From: Rhizophagus sp. LPA8_4_AMF
Lineage: Eukaryota > Glomeromycota > Glomeromycetes > Glomerales > Glomeraceae
Assembly: GCA_021464525.1 (NCBI GenBank)
Contig: JADRCO010000022.1
Coordinates: 1-64,000, forward strand
DNA length: 64,000 nt
Direction of reading: 5' to 3'
Shown: one piece after another, positions 25,467 through 37,312 of the stretch
Position numbering within the stretch: position 1 is the stretch's first letter
Layout of the letters: every line of letters begins with the position of its first letter
Position numbers and translations under genes: made by a program
Notes under the pieces: generated by a model
The model's database searches: none
The model's input: the letters and a program-made list of their open reading frames with translations, nothing else
What the model was told of the DNA's origin: nothing

Positions 25467-25667
25467 AAACCATTTTCTGTTGCTTTAATACCAATGAAAG
25501 GCTTTTTCTAAATTCTTTTCTGTTCCTTCTTTATTATAATAACTATTAGCTATATTAAACATTGTATTAGTATAACCATTTTCTGCTACTTTTTGATACC
25601 AATGAAAGGCTTTTTCCACTACTCCATTATAATAACTATTGGCTAATATAATGTATATAATGCTCAA
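25467..25667 (-). pseudogene. Sel1-repeat gene fragment
   Basis: The minus strand encodes two near-identical Sel1-type steps: K-A-F-H-W-Y-Q-K-V-A-E-N-G-Y and I-A-N-S-Y-Y-N-K-E-G-T-E-K-N-L-E-K-A-F-H-W-Y. This is the helix-turn-helix TPR-like repeat found in huge numbers in Glomeromycotina kinase-Sel1 proteins. Only about 200 bp is present, with no start, no kinase domain and no continuation, so it is a stray fragment inserted just behind phosphatase copy 2. Confidence 0.8.
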
Positions 25668-25760
25668 TTTACCATCTATAATCGTCGTTTCTTCTCAGGA
25701 TAGGTGGTTTGCTTATTAATTTGGTTTAAATTCAAATTATCCTAATTATTGAAGTTCGTA
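25655..25760 (+). pseudogene. Second decayed copy of the carboxylase exon 1 region
   Basis: ATCTATAATCGTCGTTTCTT followed by CTCAGGATAGG matches the real targeting-peptide exon end (28345-28375), and the intron words AATTTGGTTTAAATTCAAA also match. The exon-2 part is mostly deleted. Left over from the tandem duplication, next to the Sel1 fragment. Confidence 0.75.
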
Positions 25761-26826
25761 GAAATTCGGCATCATTTCTTATAAAGTTAGACCAATAACG
25801 TGTATTTCCATCGACTTGGATAATACCAGAAGCTCGTGTATTAATGACTTCAGATTCTAATTTTTATTCCAATCAATAATTGTACCATCTAATAACGCAT
25901 TCCCATCAAGGAACCTTAACAGATACATTTCACTAAGGGGTAAGATAAATATTTGACACGGAATTAATTCCATTTGAGACGAGAAATTTGTGTAGATTAA
26001 TTTTCTTTGTCTGTTATGAATATTATGAATCCATGAATTTTTTAATTCTCTTGAAATTCGAGTGAGCAAAGTATGTCTTTGAATAAAAGGTGTAAAAAAA
26101 TAAATTTACTTAATTACTTCAAAAATTCAGAATTAAATTTCGTAATTTTGTTATTTCATTTGAAATTCATTATTTGCTATTTTGTTGCGATACTTATGAT
26201 ACTTGATCGATTTACAGGGATTATTATCTTTTTAAGGGCTTGTGACTAATACGGAAATGATTATCGTGATTTTTAGTTTATCAGTATGTAGCTCAAACTT
26301 TCTCTATCCCTTATTCACTCCCTTATTCCTTTGTACGTAACGATAACGGATATGTTTGTTATCTAGTATTCCCGCCACGAACAATAAATATCTGATATTA
26401 TCCTTGACTAATATGCCTGAAATACCGAAAACTTTTAATTAGGAGGCGGCCGAGACTAAACGTAGAGTGTCCTATTTAAAAACCGAGAAACAATTCCTCC
26501 AAATCCGCCCTCGCTAAAATCAATAGAGATTCCAAGAATTAAGGGACTGACGCGCTATTTATTATTCCAAAATAAATAAATAAATAAATAAATAAATGTT
26601 ACTCTTTAATTTTAAGTAAATCATGAATTCATGATGATACACATGGTCTATTGAAATTTTCCGATTTGGGTTTGATGATATCAATCGCAGAAACATTAGT
26701 ATGATATTCTATTTTTAATTTAAATTATTAATTCTACTATTATCATATCTAAATAAGTAAAAGTTACTTTTAAGGAGTTTAAAAGACGCTTCAATTATGA
26801 ATTAGCTTATTTCACTCAGAGTTAAA

Positions 26827-28096
26827 ATGAATCGATACTTTTATGTTACTCTTTCTATATTATGCGTCGTTATATTAACGACCAACACGAATGCTTTTCC
26901 GGGTGACTTGGTTGAACCCCATAATAAATCTTATATTGAACAATATCAATCCGAAAAATTGGATTTTCTAACCTTTGGTGATTGGGGTTACGAAGGGATT
27001 GAACCAGGTCAAATATATGGAAATCAAAGTAAAGTAGCTATGATTATGAAGGATTGGGCTGAATATTATAATAGTGATTTTATAATTAATACTGGTGGTA
27101 AATATTATTTAATTATTTAGGTGATTTGTTATTGTACAAAAATATTTAATATTCAATTCTTTTATATTTAAGACAGCTTTTATCTTAATTATGATGGAGA
27201 CCATGAAGGAGTTAATAGTGTGGATGATCCGAAATGGATTAGAGTCTGGAAAGGTGCATATAAAGGTAGATTAGCTGAAATTGTTTGGTACTCCGTAGCC
27301 GGAAATCATGATTGGTAAATATCGTTTAATATGAATTTAATTTTAATCTTAAATAAAAATCTCAGTCTAGTATAATTTATTTAGGTATGGAAATATTACA
27401 GCTCAAATTGATTATAGTTTAAATTACGATAATCGCTTCTTCATACCATCAACGTTTTATGTTCGTGAATTGTACTTTGGACCAAAAAACACGAAAGTCG
27501 CATGGATTCATATCGATACAAATATTTTCTACTATGAACCATCAAACCCCGAAAAACTAGACATGATAACACAACTTAAACAAGTTGGATGGGATACTGT
27601 ACAAACAATTGAAGATAAATTAAAATGGATCGAAGATAGATTAATTGAACAACAAAATTCAAAATGGATTTTTGTTGTTGGTAAATATGCTATAACATAA
27701 TATTGTTCGCGAATAATTTCTTGCAAATATTAAAAAGAAATTTTTTTTTTATTAGGTCATCATCCTCTTGTTGCTACATGCGCAAATAAATATTATATGG
27801 GGAACTTGAGACCGCTTTTCGAAAAATATCGTGTAGCTGCTTATTTCTCAGGACATGAGCATAATTTAGCAATAGAAACAGCAAAAGACGGTCAACCTGT
27901 TACGTATTTCTTATCAGGTGCTGGTAGTAAAACAAGAATAGGATGTGATGGAAGTGATTGGGGTGCACCAGTTGGTACATTGGGATTTTTACATACTATT
28001 TTAACAGAAGATAAATTTACTTATGAATTTATTGATTCTACTACGGCTCTTGAACCTAAAATAGTTTATACAGGATTTTTTACTCCCCGACCTTAG
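26827..28096 (+). CDS. Secreted purple/tartrate-resistant-type acid phosphatase, copy 3
   Basis: Exons 26827-27097, 27173-27314, 27385-27680 and 27756-28096, 349 aa. Signal peptide M-N-R-Y-F-Y-V-T-L-S then T-N-T-N-A. Motifs: G-D-W-G, G-D-S-F-Y (Asn of G-D-N-F-Y replaced by Ser; the metal-binding Asp and Tyr remain), G-N-H-D-W, G-H-H-P, G-H-E-H. Its TATA-like box is degenerate (TTTAAAAGACGC). The stop lies 142 bp before the carboxylase start codon, on the same strand, so the carboxylase promoter must overlap the end of this gene. Catalytic competence is likely, since the invariant ligands are kept. Confidence 0.9.
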
Positions 28097-28238
28097 ATTT
28101 ATAATATAATTCCTATTTATTTATTAATATTAATTTAACCGCGATCTGCAGATTTCATTATGTATCACAAATGTCGAATAAGATTCACGAATAAGATCTT
28201 AAAAATTTAATAAATAATTTTTCTTTCCTTGTTATAAC

Positions 28239-31200
28239 ATGTCGACTCGTTATTTATTATATACATATACAAAAGTTAATAATTTTACTTCCTTTATTCG
28301 TAATAATATAATATATAATGTCTACAATGTTCCATTTACTGTTTATAATCGTCGTTTCTTCTCAAGCATAGGTATTTCGTTTATTAAATTGGTTTAAACT
28401 CAAATTTATTCTAATTATTGAAAAAATTCATAGAACGTAAACCTTTATTTGACAAGATTTTGATCGCAAATCGGTATTTTAATATAATATATATTCATAT
28501 TTTCTATAAAATTTAACTGTTGAGCTCGCGCTTTTTTTTAGGGGAGAAATTGCTTGTCGCGTGATGCGAACAGCCAAGAAATTAGGTGTAAAAACAGTGG
28601 CTGTTTATAGTGAAGCAGATAGAAATGCTTTACATGTAAAAATGGCATGTATACCAATTATTTCCGGATTATAATTTAAAATGTCTCGGATAATTTTAAT
28701 GACTTAAATTTTGTATTCATTCGCTTTCATCTTAAGGCAGATGAAGCATATTTAATAGGACCCGCTTCATCAGCAGAAAGTTATTTAAATATCAACAAAA
28801 TCATATCTGCTGCAAAGATGAGCAATTCTCAGGTATCTTCATTCAAGTTCAATTAAAATCATTGTGCTGTTGATTATACTTTTTATAATAATAAATTTTA
28901 TTTTATTTTTTAGGCTATTCATCCGGGATACGGATTTTTATCTGAAAATCCAAATTTCGCTGAACTTTTAGTAAAAGAGAATATAATATTTATTGGTCCA
29001 CCAGCATCTGCAATTATGTCAATGGGATCTAAAAGGTATTTTCATAATTTGTAATGAAAATGTTTGATGAATAATTAATTGATTAAGTAGTTATTTGTTT
29101 AATATAGCGAATCGAAAGATATTATGATTGCTGCAGATGTTCCTGTTGTTCCAGGATATCATGGTATAAATCAGGATCCTCAATTTCTAAAGCAAAAGGC
29201 TTCGGAAATTGGATATCCAGTATTAATCAAAGCAATTAAGGGAGGTGGCGGTAAAGGAATGCGCATCGTAAATGACCCATCAGAGTTTGATATTCAGCTT
29301 GAATCATCTAAAAGAGAAGCAATGAAGTCTTTTGGAGATGATCAAGTACTAATAGAAAAATATCTTTTAACTCCTCGTCACGTTGAAGTACAAATATTTG
29401 CTGATATGCAAGGAAACGTAGTTCATCTTTTTGAGAGAGATTGTTCTGTTCAAAGAAGGCATCAAAAAATTCTTGAAGAAGCACCGGCACCAGGGTTAAG
29501 TGATGAAATAAGGATGGAACTTGGTGCAAAAGCTGTTGCAGCAGCTAAAGCTGTAAATTATGTTGGTGCTGGTACTGTAGAATTCATTATGGACAATGTA
29601 GATAAGAAATTTTATTTCATGGAGATGAATACGAGATTGCAAGTTGAACATCCTGTCACGGAAATGGTCACTTCTACAGATTTAGTTCAATGGCAATTAG
29701 AAGTAAGTATCATATAAATTAATATAATATTGCTTTAATAATTTATAATATATTTTAATCTCTTTCTAGGTTGCTTCAGGTAATCCCTTACCTGCTACAC
29801 AAAAAGATTTAAAACTTGAAGGCCATGCTTTTGAAGCGCGTATTTATGCAGAAAATCCAGCAAATAATTTCCTTCCCGATACTGGCCCTTTACTTCATCT
29901 TCGTACACCATCTCCATCGCAAAATGTTCGAATTGAAACTGGTTTTGAACAGGGTGATGAGGTTAATGTTCACTATGATCCTATGATTGCAAAATTAGTT
30001 GTAAAAGGTCAAAATCGTATGGAAGCTTTAAGGATTTTAAAGAAAGCTTTGAATAGATATGAGGTATATTCACTCATATGAAATTTTTGTTTTTTTTTTT
30101 TCTTTTAATACATATTTATTTAAAATTAATATTAGGTTGTTGGCTTAAATACTAATATCGAATTTTTGAAAAGTGTTGTTTCACACGATGCCTTTACTGC
30201 TGGAGAGGTTGAAACGGGCTTTATAGCGGTAATAAATCATATTATGTATGTGATATTTAATGTATAAATTAGTTGTAAAAGATACTTACGCTTCTTGTTA
30301 TTTTAGAAACATAATGAAGAGCTATTTAGATCAAAGGAAACACCCCCGCATGTTATTATTCAAGCTTCGTTATCACTCTTATTAAGTGAACTCCAAAATA
30401 TTACGAAAGAAACTAATAGCCCTTTTGGTAAAACCTTACTATTATTAGTTTAATTACTTAATTCTCTGAAACTTATAATTGTTTTAACCTGCTTTTAGAT
30501 CCATTTTCACCTTGGATTTCATTACCTTTCTCTCGTTTAAATACCAACCATGTTCAGACTACTAGATTTTATGACGATAACGAAGGTGACATTAATGTTA
30601 AAATGAAATTTAATAATGATAATTCCTTCGATATTACTATTGTTAGGGATGGTTTAAATCCGATTGTATTTAAGCGTGTACTTGGCAGTTGGAATGAAGC
30701 AGAACAACAAATAATTGCTGAAATTGAAAATCATCGAGTGAAAAGTCATGTTATCTTAGAAAATAATTCCAAAGTTGTCATTTTTGATAACGTAAGTAAT
30801 ACGCATCATTTAAATCAATTGATTTTAGATATATGTTCATTAATATAATTTTAATTATATTTAGGAAGGTAAAAGAGTATTAAAAATTCCAGAACCTTCT
30901 TACCTTCAAGCTAAATTAGCTGATGTAGCTGGCTCTATAAGAACTCCAATGCCATGCAAGATATCTCAGGTATAGTTTATTTCTATATTTTTATATTTGT
31001 AATATCTACTGTCATCTGGATTAAAAGTATTTACAGTCATCCCAACCCGAGCAATGATAAATGTTAGCTCCTGTTTATTATCATCTGGCAATCATGCCGT
31101 ACTACCATTGTTTTCTTTACTTATTTTTATATAACCATAATTTTATTAAATATTCATCTAATATAAATTTTTTTGTAGGTCTTTGTAAAACCAGGACAAA

Positions 31201-31439
31201 TTGTCGAAAAGGGAGCGCCATTGATAGTATTGGAGGCTATGAAAATGGAGGTAAAATAATATTAATTAGTTCTTATTTTATATTATTTGAAATTATACTC
31301 ATTTGAACTTTATATTATAATAATAAAGCATTTGATCAAATCACCAACAACGGGAATAGTTGAAAAAGTATTTTATAAAGTCGGAGACTTTGTTGAAGAA
31401 AATAAGAATTTAGTTAATATTGTCGTTGAAAATAGTTAA
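28239..31439 (+). CDS. MCCC1: 3-methylcrotonyl-CoA carboxylase alpha (biotin-carrying) subunit, mitochondrial
   Basis: Thirteen exons: 28239-28371, 28434-28473, 28542-28644, 28737-28832, 28914-29035, 29108-29702, 29770-30063, 30136-30228, 30307-30427, 30499-30791, 30865-30969, 31179-31250, 31329-31439; 2178 nt, 725 aa. Start M-S-T-R-Y-L-L-Y with a basic, Ser-rich presequence ([10 protein letters not shown]), then I-L-I-A-N-R-G-E-I-A-C-R, the biotin carboxylase start. ATP-grasp loop G-G-G-G-K-G-M near residue 210; [11 protein letters not shown] near 337. The C-terminal biotinyl domain has E-A-M-K-M-E with the biotin Lys at about 687. Length and the H-L-I-K-S-P tail fit MCC alpha, not propionyl- or acetyl-CoA carboxylase. 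It carboxylates 3-methylcrotonyl-CoA in leucine breakdown with a beta subunit not seen here. Intron 3 probably has a GC donor. Confidence 0.93.
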
Positions 31440-32519
31440 TTTTGTCGTTGAAATATTTAGACTAGAGATGATCCCTTTAACTGTAGTCTGGCTATATTTT
31501 GCCTGGAATTTATTAATAATTTTAGAAAAAGTTACAGTTAGAGAGTTATATAATAATACATTAATACATTATTAAATAATTAATATAAAATTTTTGAACT
31601 TAAATTACTTTTAATTATTTATTATGATTTCAATTAGAATTACCAATTGAACAGATAACTAAAAAATGAGAAAATAGTTAGCTGTATTTAGAGCAATTAC
31701 ATTAGACTGATATATTTATTTTAGAATTAAAATAATAAAAGCTAACTATTTATTAGACGATGAAGTATAAAAATAATGGAATCTTTTGATTTAATTATAA
31801 AATTCCACTATACTACCGAGTTTTAGCAGGCATCCATTACAATGATATATATATATTTTATGTAATAAATATCACCTCTAAAGGATATAAATTTGTTTTA
31901 ATATCATTCCTAAAATATTCTTGTAAATATTTATCTTCTTTTACCCGGATTGTATACGACTTAATCTTCATTAACGCATGAACAATGAAATCATTTGTGA
32001 CTTGTATTAATGCTATGACGCGGAAATTATAAATTCACATCACTGATAAATAATTACCACTTTAAAGACAATATTTTTTTTTTTTTTTTGAAGGGTAATT
32101 GTTTCGGAAACCTTAAATAGCAAAATACTGATAGAAGTAGATAGAAAAATTAATATGGATTAGTGTACAAATAAGTATCTTTTGAGAATATCCCACTTAA
32201 AATACCCGTCTTAATATATCTATTTATTTTCATAAAATCAGCATATTTTAATGGTTATTATAAATCGAATTTAAAATTCCCATATATTAAATTCTTCTAA
32301 TACAACTCTTTTCAGCTTTGTTATCTTAATATCTTATACCATGATAAAAGAAATTCTTTGCTACTATTATAAAACAAAAATATGACTTTGTGTCATTAAT
32401 TATGTTTATAAACGCGCATATGCATGGTGTGCATTTGTAGAGAGTGACTGTAAATTACAACATTGCAGTTAGTAAAAGAAATTTATTTCGGGTGCTTTAT
32501 TTTATGAAATATGAATTAT
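31440..32519. other. Spacer after the carboxylase gene
   Basis: AT-rich, no gene recognised; poly-T run near 32072. Confidence 0.4.
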
Positions 32520-32912
32520 TAGGGCGATTTCTGCATTAATAGATGAGAATTATGATAAACTTCTTTTTCCTATTATAAATGTCTCGGAAGAAATTGCATT
32601 TTGGTAGAAGAAAATATGATATTGATAAATAACAAAAGGTAGTATCTGAAAAGTAAATGGTCTATTAATGAATCAATCCATCTACAGACTACATTACTAC
32701 CAACTCTTTCACAATTATTTGCGTATAATCGAGAAGGTACAGGATTTCTTAAAGCAAATGGTGGCTTATACGGTTTCTCCTTATCTCATGATTTAATGTT
32801 CCTCATACTGGGGATGACAACTATAAAGCATGGAATGAGTATCGAAACGCCATTGAACGCTATTTGGAAAAGATTTGTGATCGTGTAAGATCCAATAACT
32901 ATTTATTATAAA
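32520..32912 (+). pseudogene. Relic of an unrecognised coding sequence
   Basis: Two nearby stretches have coding character. About 32523-32608 reads A-I-S-A-L-I-D-E-N-Y-D-K-L-L-F-P; about 32690-32905 reads L-S-Q-L-F-A-Y-N-R-E-G-T-G-F-L-K-A and then, in another frame, H-T-G-D-D-N-Y-K-A-W-N-E-Y and E-R-Y-L-E-K-I-C-D-R-V. Breaks between them and the lack of a start or splice sites suggest a decayed exon or gene fragment. I do not recognise the family. Confidence 0.4.
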
Positions 32913-33098
32913 ATGGATTATCAAGAACATTGCTCCTTCGATGATTTGCTTTTCCTCCGCATCCTGTTCACTAGTTTCTATGATCGTTTTCTTTTTTTCC
33001 CATCGTTCTCGTCATACAGTGTGGTTAACCTTTTTTCTTTGCTACGCATTGGGTGCAAACCTACCTCTTTCGCTTTTATCGGAAGGCTAAACATAATC

Positions 33099-34530
33099 TT
33101 ATTTAGCTGATAATTTTTTCACTGCACCAGCATGTCTGCCTTTAACAGCAATCTCATACCATCTTTTTGCTTGCAATTTATCAGTTTTGATCCTAATACC
33201 AAAATTATAATATACCCCAAGATTAAATTGTGCTGATACATTTCTTTCTTCATTTAAAGGCTTAAGTTTTATTCTTTTTAACATCCACTCCTGCGCTATA
33301 ACAATATGCTAATTGATTTTTAGTTATAAAATTACTGGCCTCTACCGATTTTCTATACCAAATAAAGGAACTTTTGGCATAATATAACATAAACCAATTT
33401 TACTTTGTGCCAATTTATTATCTGCTTTGGCTGATTTTTCAAATAATTCAAATGTTTTAATTTCATCTTTATTTGTTGCAATTCCTTCTTGATAACAACA
33501 CCCAAGATAAATATTGGCCTATAGAATTTTAGCACTAGCTGACATTTGATATATCAAAGGCCAAACCATAATTTTGTTCTAGAAAAATTCCAGGTTGATA
33601 ATGTTGATAACAATATGCAAGATTACACATTGCCATGCAATTATTTTCTTGGAATGATTTTTGATACCATTCCACAGCTTTCTTATCATCCTTTTCAGTA
33701 CTAAATCCCATTTGATAGCAATAACCAACTAACGCAATGTTTTCACTTTCAGCTGATTCCAAAAATAACGAGGATGCCATTTTTAAATCCACATTTGTTC
33801 ACATTCCTAATAAATAACACTGCTCAAGAAAATAATAACCCATTGAATTGCCATTTTCGGCAGATAATTTGAAAAAGTTAAATGCATGAGTTTTATCCAG
33901 GTCAGTTCCATAACCAAATAGATAAAATAATCCCATAATACACAAATGAATCGAATAATGTTCAGTTTCTTGAGTTGAAGATAATAATAAGATATCAATA
34001 AGATCTTTATTATTTATTTCTTTAATAAAACAAGAAATACTTATTGCTGTTTGGTAATATTCATCTCCAATTTATAAAAATTGTGCCTAAATTATTTAAA
34101 AATTTATTAACATCTTCTGATATGATAATTTTCCTTTAATATCATGATAGAATCTTGCGCATTATTATTTTCTAAATTATTGATCTTATCATCCGCCATT
34201 TTTTTAATTTCTTCTAATTCATCTGAGATAGATACTAATAAAAATCATATTTAATATATGCAGTGAAAAAAATTACGGTACATCCGATAACGTGCGCTGA
34301 TCGATGATCCGCAATATATTCAACTAAAAAGGAAGGGTCTATAAATTTTTTTGGTGCCGGTATACTAAAATCATTAGTATAATTAGAAGACGAGCTAAAT
34401 ATTTTATCACTTGATGTTAAGCAAAGTGATTGTGAAGGTATAAATTGTAATTGTGGTTTATGATTAGGGTTCATTTTCTTTAATTTCTCAGAAACATCAT
34501 TAATTGATGGTCTTTTGTTTTGGATCATCG
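33099..34530 (-). pseudogene. Broken protein kinase-Sel1 repeat gene
   Basis: Minus strand. The upstream end (34235-34528) has R-P-S-I-N-D-V-S-E-K-L-K-K-M, the typical end of a tyrosine-kinase-like domain in Rhizophagus-type kinase-Sel1 proteins, followed by a Ser-rich linker. Downstream, in changing frames, are Sel1 steps: K-A-V-E-W-Y-Q-K-S-F (33535-33792), N-L-A-Y-C-Y-Q-H, and A-K-R-W-Y-E-I-A-V-K-G near 33130-33180, ending A-V-K-K-L-S-A-K at the stop. Several stops and frame changes separate the pieces, and the kinase catalytic core is missing, so this is a decayed member of a very large family. Confidence 0.8.
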
Positions 34531-36833
34531 TCCCAACATTTTATAAAGATTGATATATACCTGGTTCAAAAAATTGAATGATATCCGGGGGTATTTTGTG
34601 AGATACTGGGTATTATATAAGGTGTATAAAATATAATTTTTACCAGAATTAAGCTAAAGTTCCAGAATTAGGTAATAATTGAGGTTAAAATTTTTGTAAC
34701 TAGTTAAACTTATAAAGTGGGGTACGCTCAAAGGGGGATACTATATGCAATGCTAGACGGTACATATCACGATTGACCTTGAACTTTTCCAGATGCTCCC
34801 CTACCAATAATTTCAATATTTTTGATATGAAAATTAATGTGTTTTTTTCTTGTCGCTTTTTCAAGCCAAGTTTGTTCTATTTTTTAAAAATTAAAAGCTA
34901 TAACCACAAATGTTTTTATTTTTATTTTTATGCATTACACGTACACATCAGTTACGGAACCAATCAAAAAAATACATTAAAGAAAGGCTAGTGTAACTAC
35001 TGTAATAACTTCTCAAATGGATTAAGAGCTTAGAATGAACCTATTAACCCAACAAAAGGGGAAACGGTAAAATCGGCTACATAATCACTACACCATAAAA
35101 TGAACCAAGCCAGGCAACTCGTGTCTCAGCTGGCGTCTCCAGCCTTCACTATCACTGTAAAAAAAGTCGATCCGTTTTTTATATACATACCATCTTTTTC
35201 CCGTAAAAGGCCCATATTTCCGGAATTAATAATCTTATATCATATTATCATGGAATTTATCGAATTATTTACATTTTCCGTGAATGGATCCGGGAATGGT
35301 TCATTTTTACGGAGTTTACAAAAGTAACGGATAAAATTTTTATAGGGCTACCCGCAAATAAAAAATAAAAATTTCACCAAGTGAACTATATTACCAACAA
35401 CTATATACATAGCAAAACTACAACTAAAGGGAACTTTTTAGAGTCACCAACAGAAACCTCGATTTTTTTATAAGAAAATACTTCTTCCTAAACGGTATAT
35501 TTACAAATATTATAGGGTCTTGTTTTTAATAATGGAAATTCGTGTTATTTTCCAATTATTATAAGAGTTATATCCGTGAGTTTAGGTTATTATTATTTAC
35601 GATTTTCTAAATCCCAGATATTTACGATGTTGATTAAGTACCAAAATCCTTTCATAAATCAAGGTTTTGGTATATTTTATTTCTCTCCATATAAGATTCC
35701 TTATAGATGGCATCAACTAGATCTTCCGAATCAAAGTGATTTTTAAATTTTTAATATCCAATATGACTGATATAAGATATTTAATTAAAATTTTAATACA
35801 GAAGATATTTCATCATCATGGTAATATTGAGCGTTTGTGAAACTGTATTTGTAGGTGAGTAGATCGAACTAAAATTGAAATTCTCGTTAATGAAACTTTA
35901 AAAATTATTAGCCTTATCTGTTAGATTTAGATGTCAATCTACAGTTACTTGTCGAGTTAATTTAATTATATCTAATAGTGTTTTTAAGATCATTGTAGCT
36001 ACATGGGATCTATTAAATTTAATTATTAGTTTTTTAATCAATGAACTTAATGAACGTGAAATACCACTTAGCATACTCGATTTTATAGGAGAGAATGATA
36101 ATCCAAGAAACTAGTAGTAGAAATGAGAGAAATTAGAGAAATTGAAGATAGGGATGATATTTTGATTTTTTATAAAAAAAGATAGATAAATTATATATAA
36201 AAAGGCAATAGTTACTTAAGGATTTGTTATGATTTTCTTAATTTAGTAATAAATTTATTAACTCGTTGCTTTCAAAACTGACAACAAATTAATATTTTAT
36301 ACCGAATAAATTAATGTGAATAATGTGAATAAATATTGTTTTCATGGAGTTTGTGAAAAGTTGAAAAGCTTAACTTTAATTAAAGAATAATATTTCAGCT
36401 TCGAATTATGAATAATTATAATTTAAGTAAATAAAACACAATTAAAAAGCATTGATATTTGCGTATTTGCGCGCAGCTATCAAAGCAATTGCAAGCAAGT
36501 ATGTAAAAAAAAAAAATAAATAAATTCTTTTATCGTATCCTAGTATGGGCTATGCCTACAACTTTCTGAAAATCAAGATCTGTGTAACATGGGACGAAAA
36601 AAAATTTTCAAAATAAAATCTCGCTCTTTTTTTCAATTTTTTTTTTGTCATTTTTACAGGTTAGAAGTAATTTTAAAATTTATTTTATCTTTTTTATTTC
36701 TAAACTTATTTCTTTTTCCTTAAATTTATTCGTTGTCTCCTTTTTTAGAATAGATGTCGAAGGTCAATGTTAAATCCCATTAATTGAAATAATAATTCTT
36801 TAATTTACTTTTTTTTATAGAATACTTTAATAA
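34531..36833. other. 2.3-kb spacer with a GC-richer island
   Basis: Mostly AT-rich without genes. Near 35040-35200 the base composition rises and a frame (35100-35327) reads M-N-Q-A-R-Q-L-V-S-Q-L-A-S-P-A-F; it may be a repeat fragment rather than a gene. A weak coding-like stretch near 35900-36110 (L-N-E-R-E-I-P-L-S-I-L-D-F) is interrupted. Nothing assigned. Confidence 0.4.
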
Positions 36834-37276
36834 ATGCCTACAACGACAAAATCAAAAAAGATTGCTAAATCTTCAACAGTAACTAAAACAATGCCGAAGA
36901 AACAATCACCACAAAAGTCAACTCAAAAATCAATCTCAACTAAATCAGCTCCCAAAAAAGATGCCATGAATAATAAGAATAGTAAGAAAAATAAAAAGTA
37001 TTCTACCGGATCTAATAATAAAAAACCAAAGTTGAAAGAGTCATTAGACGAAATGGATATCGATAACGGTAGTTTATCGGATGATTCGATTAATTTTGAA
37101 ATGATCGATGTTAATGAAGATGATTTAGAAGAAGAACTATTTAATTTGAAAGAAATTTCTTCAGAATATGTGGATCTTGATGTTGAAGATGATAGTGATG
37201 TCGATGATCATATTGGTGATAATGATGAATATGTGAGTTTAGAAGGTGATATTAATATTGGATATGAAGAATTATC

Positions 37277-37312
<36 letters not shown>

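Larger units (their letters stand above)
25399..26826. other. Spacer between phosphatase copies 2 and 3
   Basis: Contains a Sel1 fragment (25467-25667), a second decayed carboxylase exon copy (about 25655-25760), and the copy-3 flank. Near 26440-26525 is an extra GC-richer block (AGGAGGCGGCCGAGACT to CCGCCCTCGC) with no counterpart in the other two flanks, followed by an (AAAT)n tract at about 26571-26597. Confidence 0.6.
20640..28473 (+). repeat. Tandem duplication units spanning acid phosphatase gene and carboxylase 5' exons
   Basis: Three units of roughly 2.4-2.8 kb, each with about 1 kb of 5' flank, the phosphatase gene and its 3' flank. The 3' flank (ACCGCGATNTAGATTTCATT-like) runs into sequence matching the first two exons of the carboxylase: intact at 28239-28473, decayed at about 23135-23300 and 25655-25760. 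After the decayed exons the next unit's flank resumes. The ancestral order was phosphatase followed by carboxylase, with duplication breakpoints just inside the carboxylase gene. Confidence 0.8.

Noticed and set aside
29308-29529. 73-codon minus-strand frame
   Set aside because: Antisense of the ATP-grasp exon of the carboxylase.
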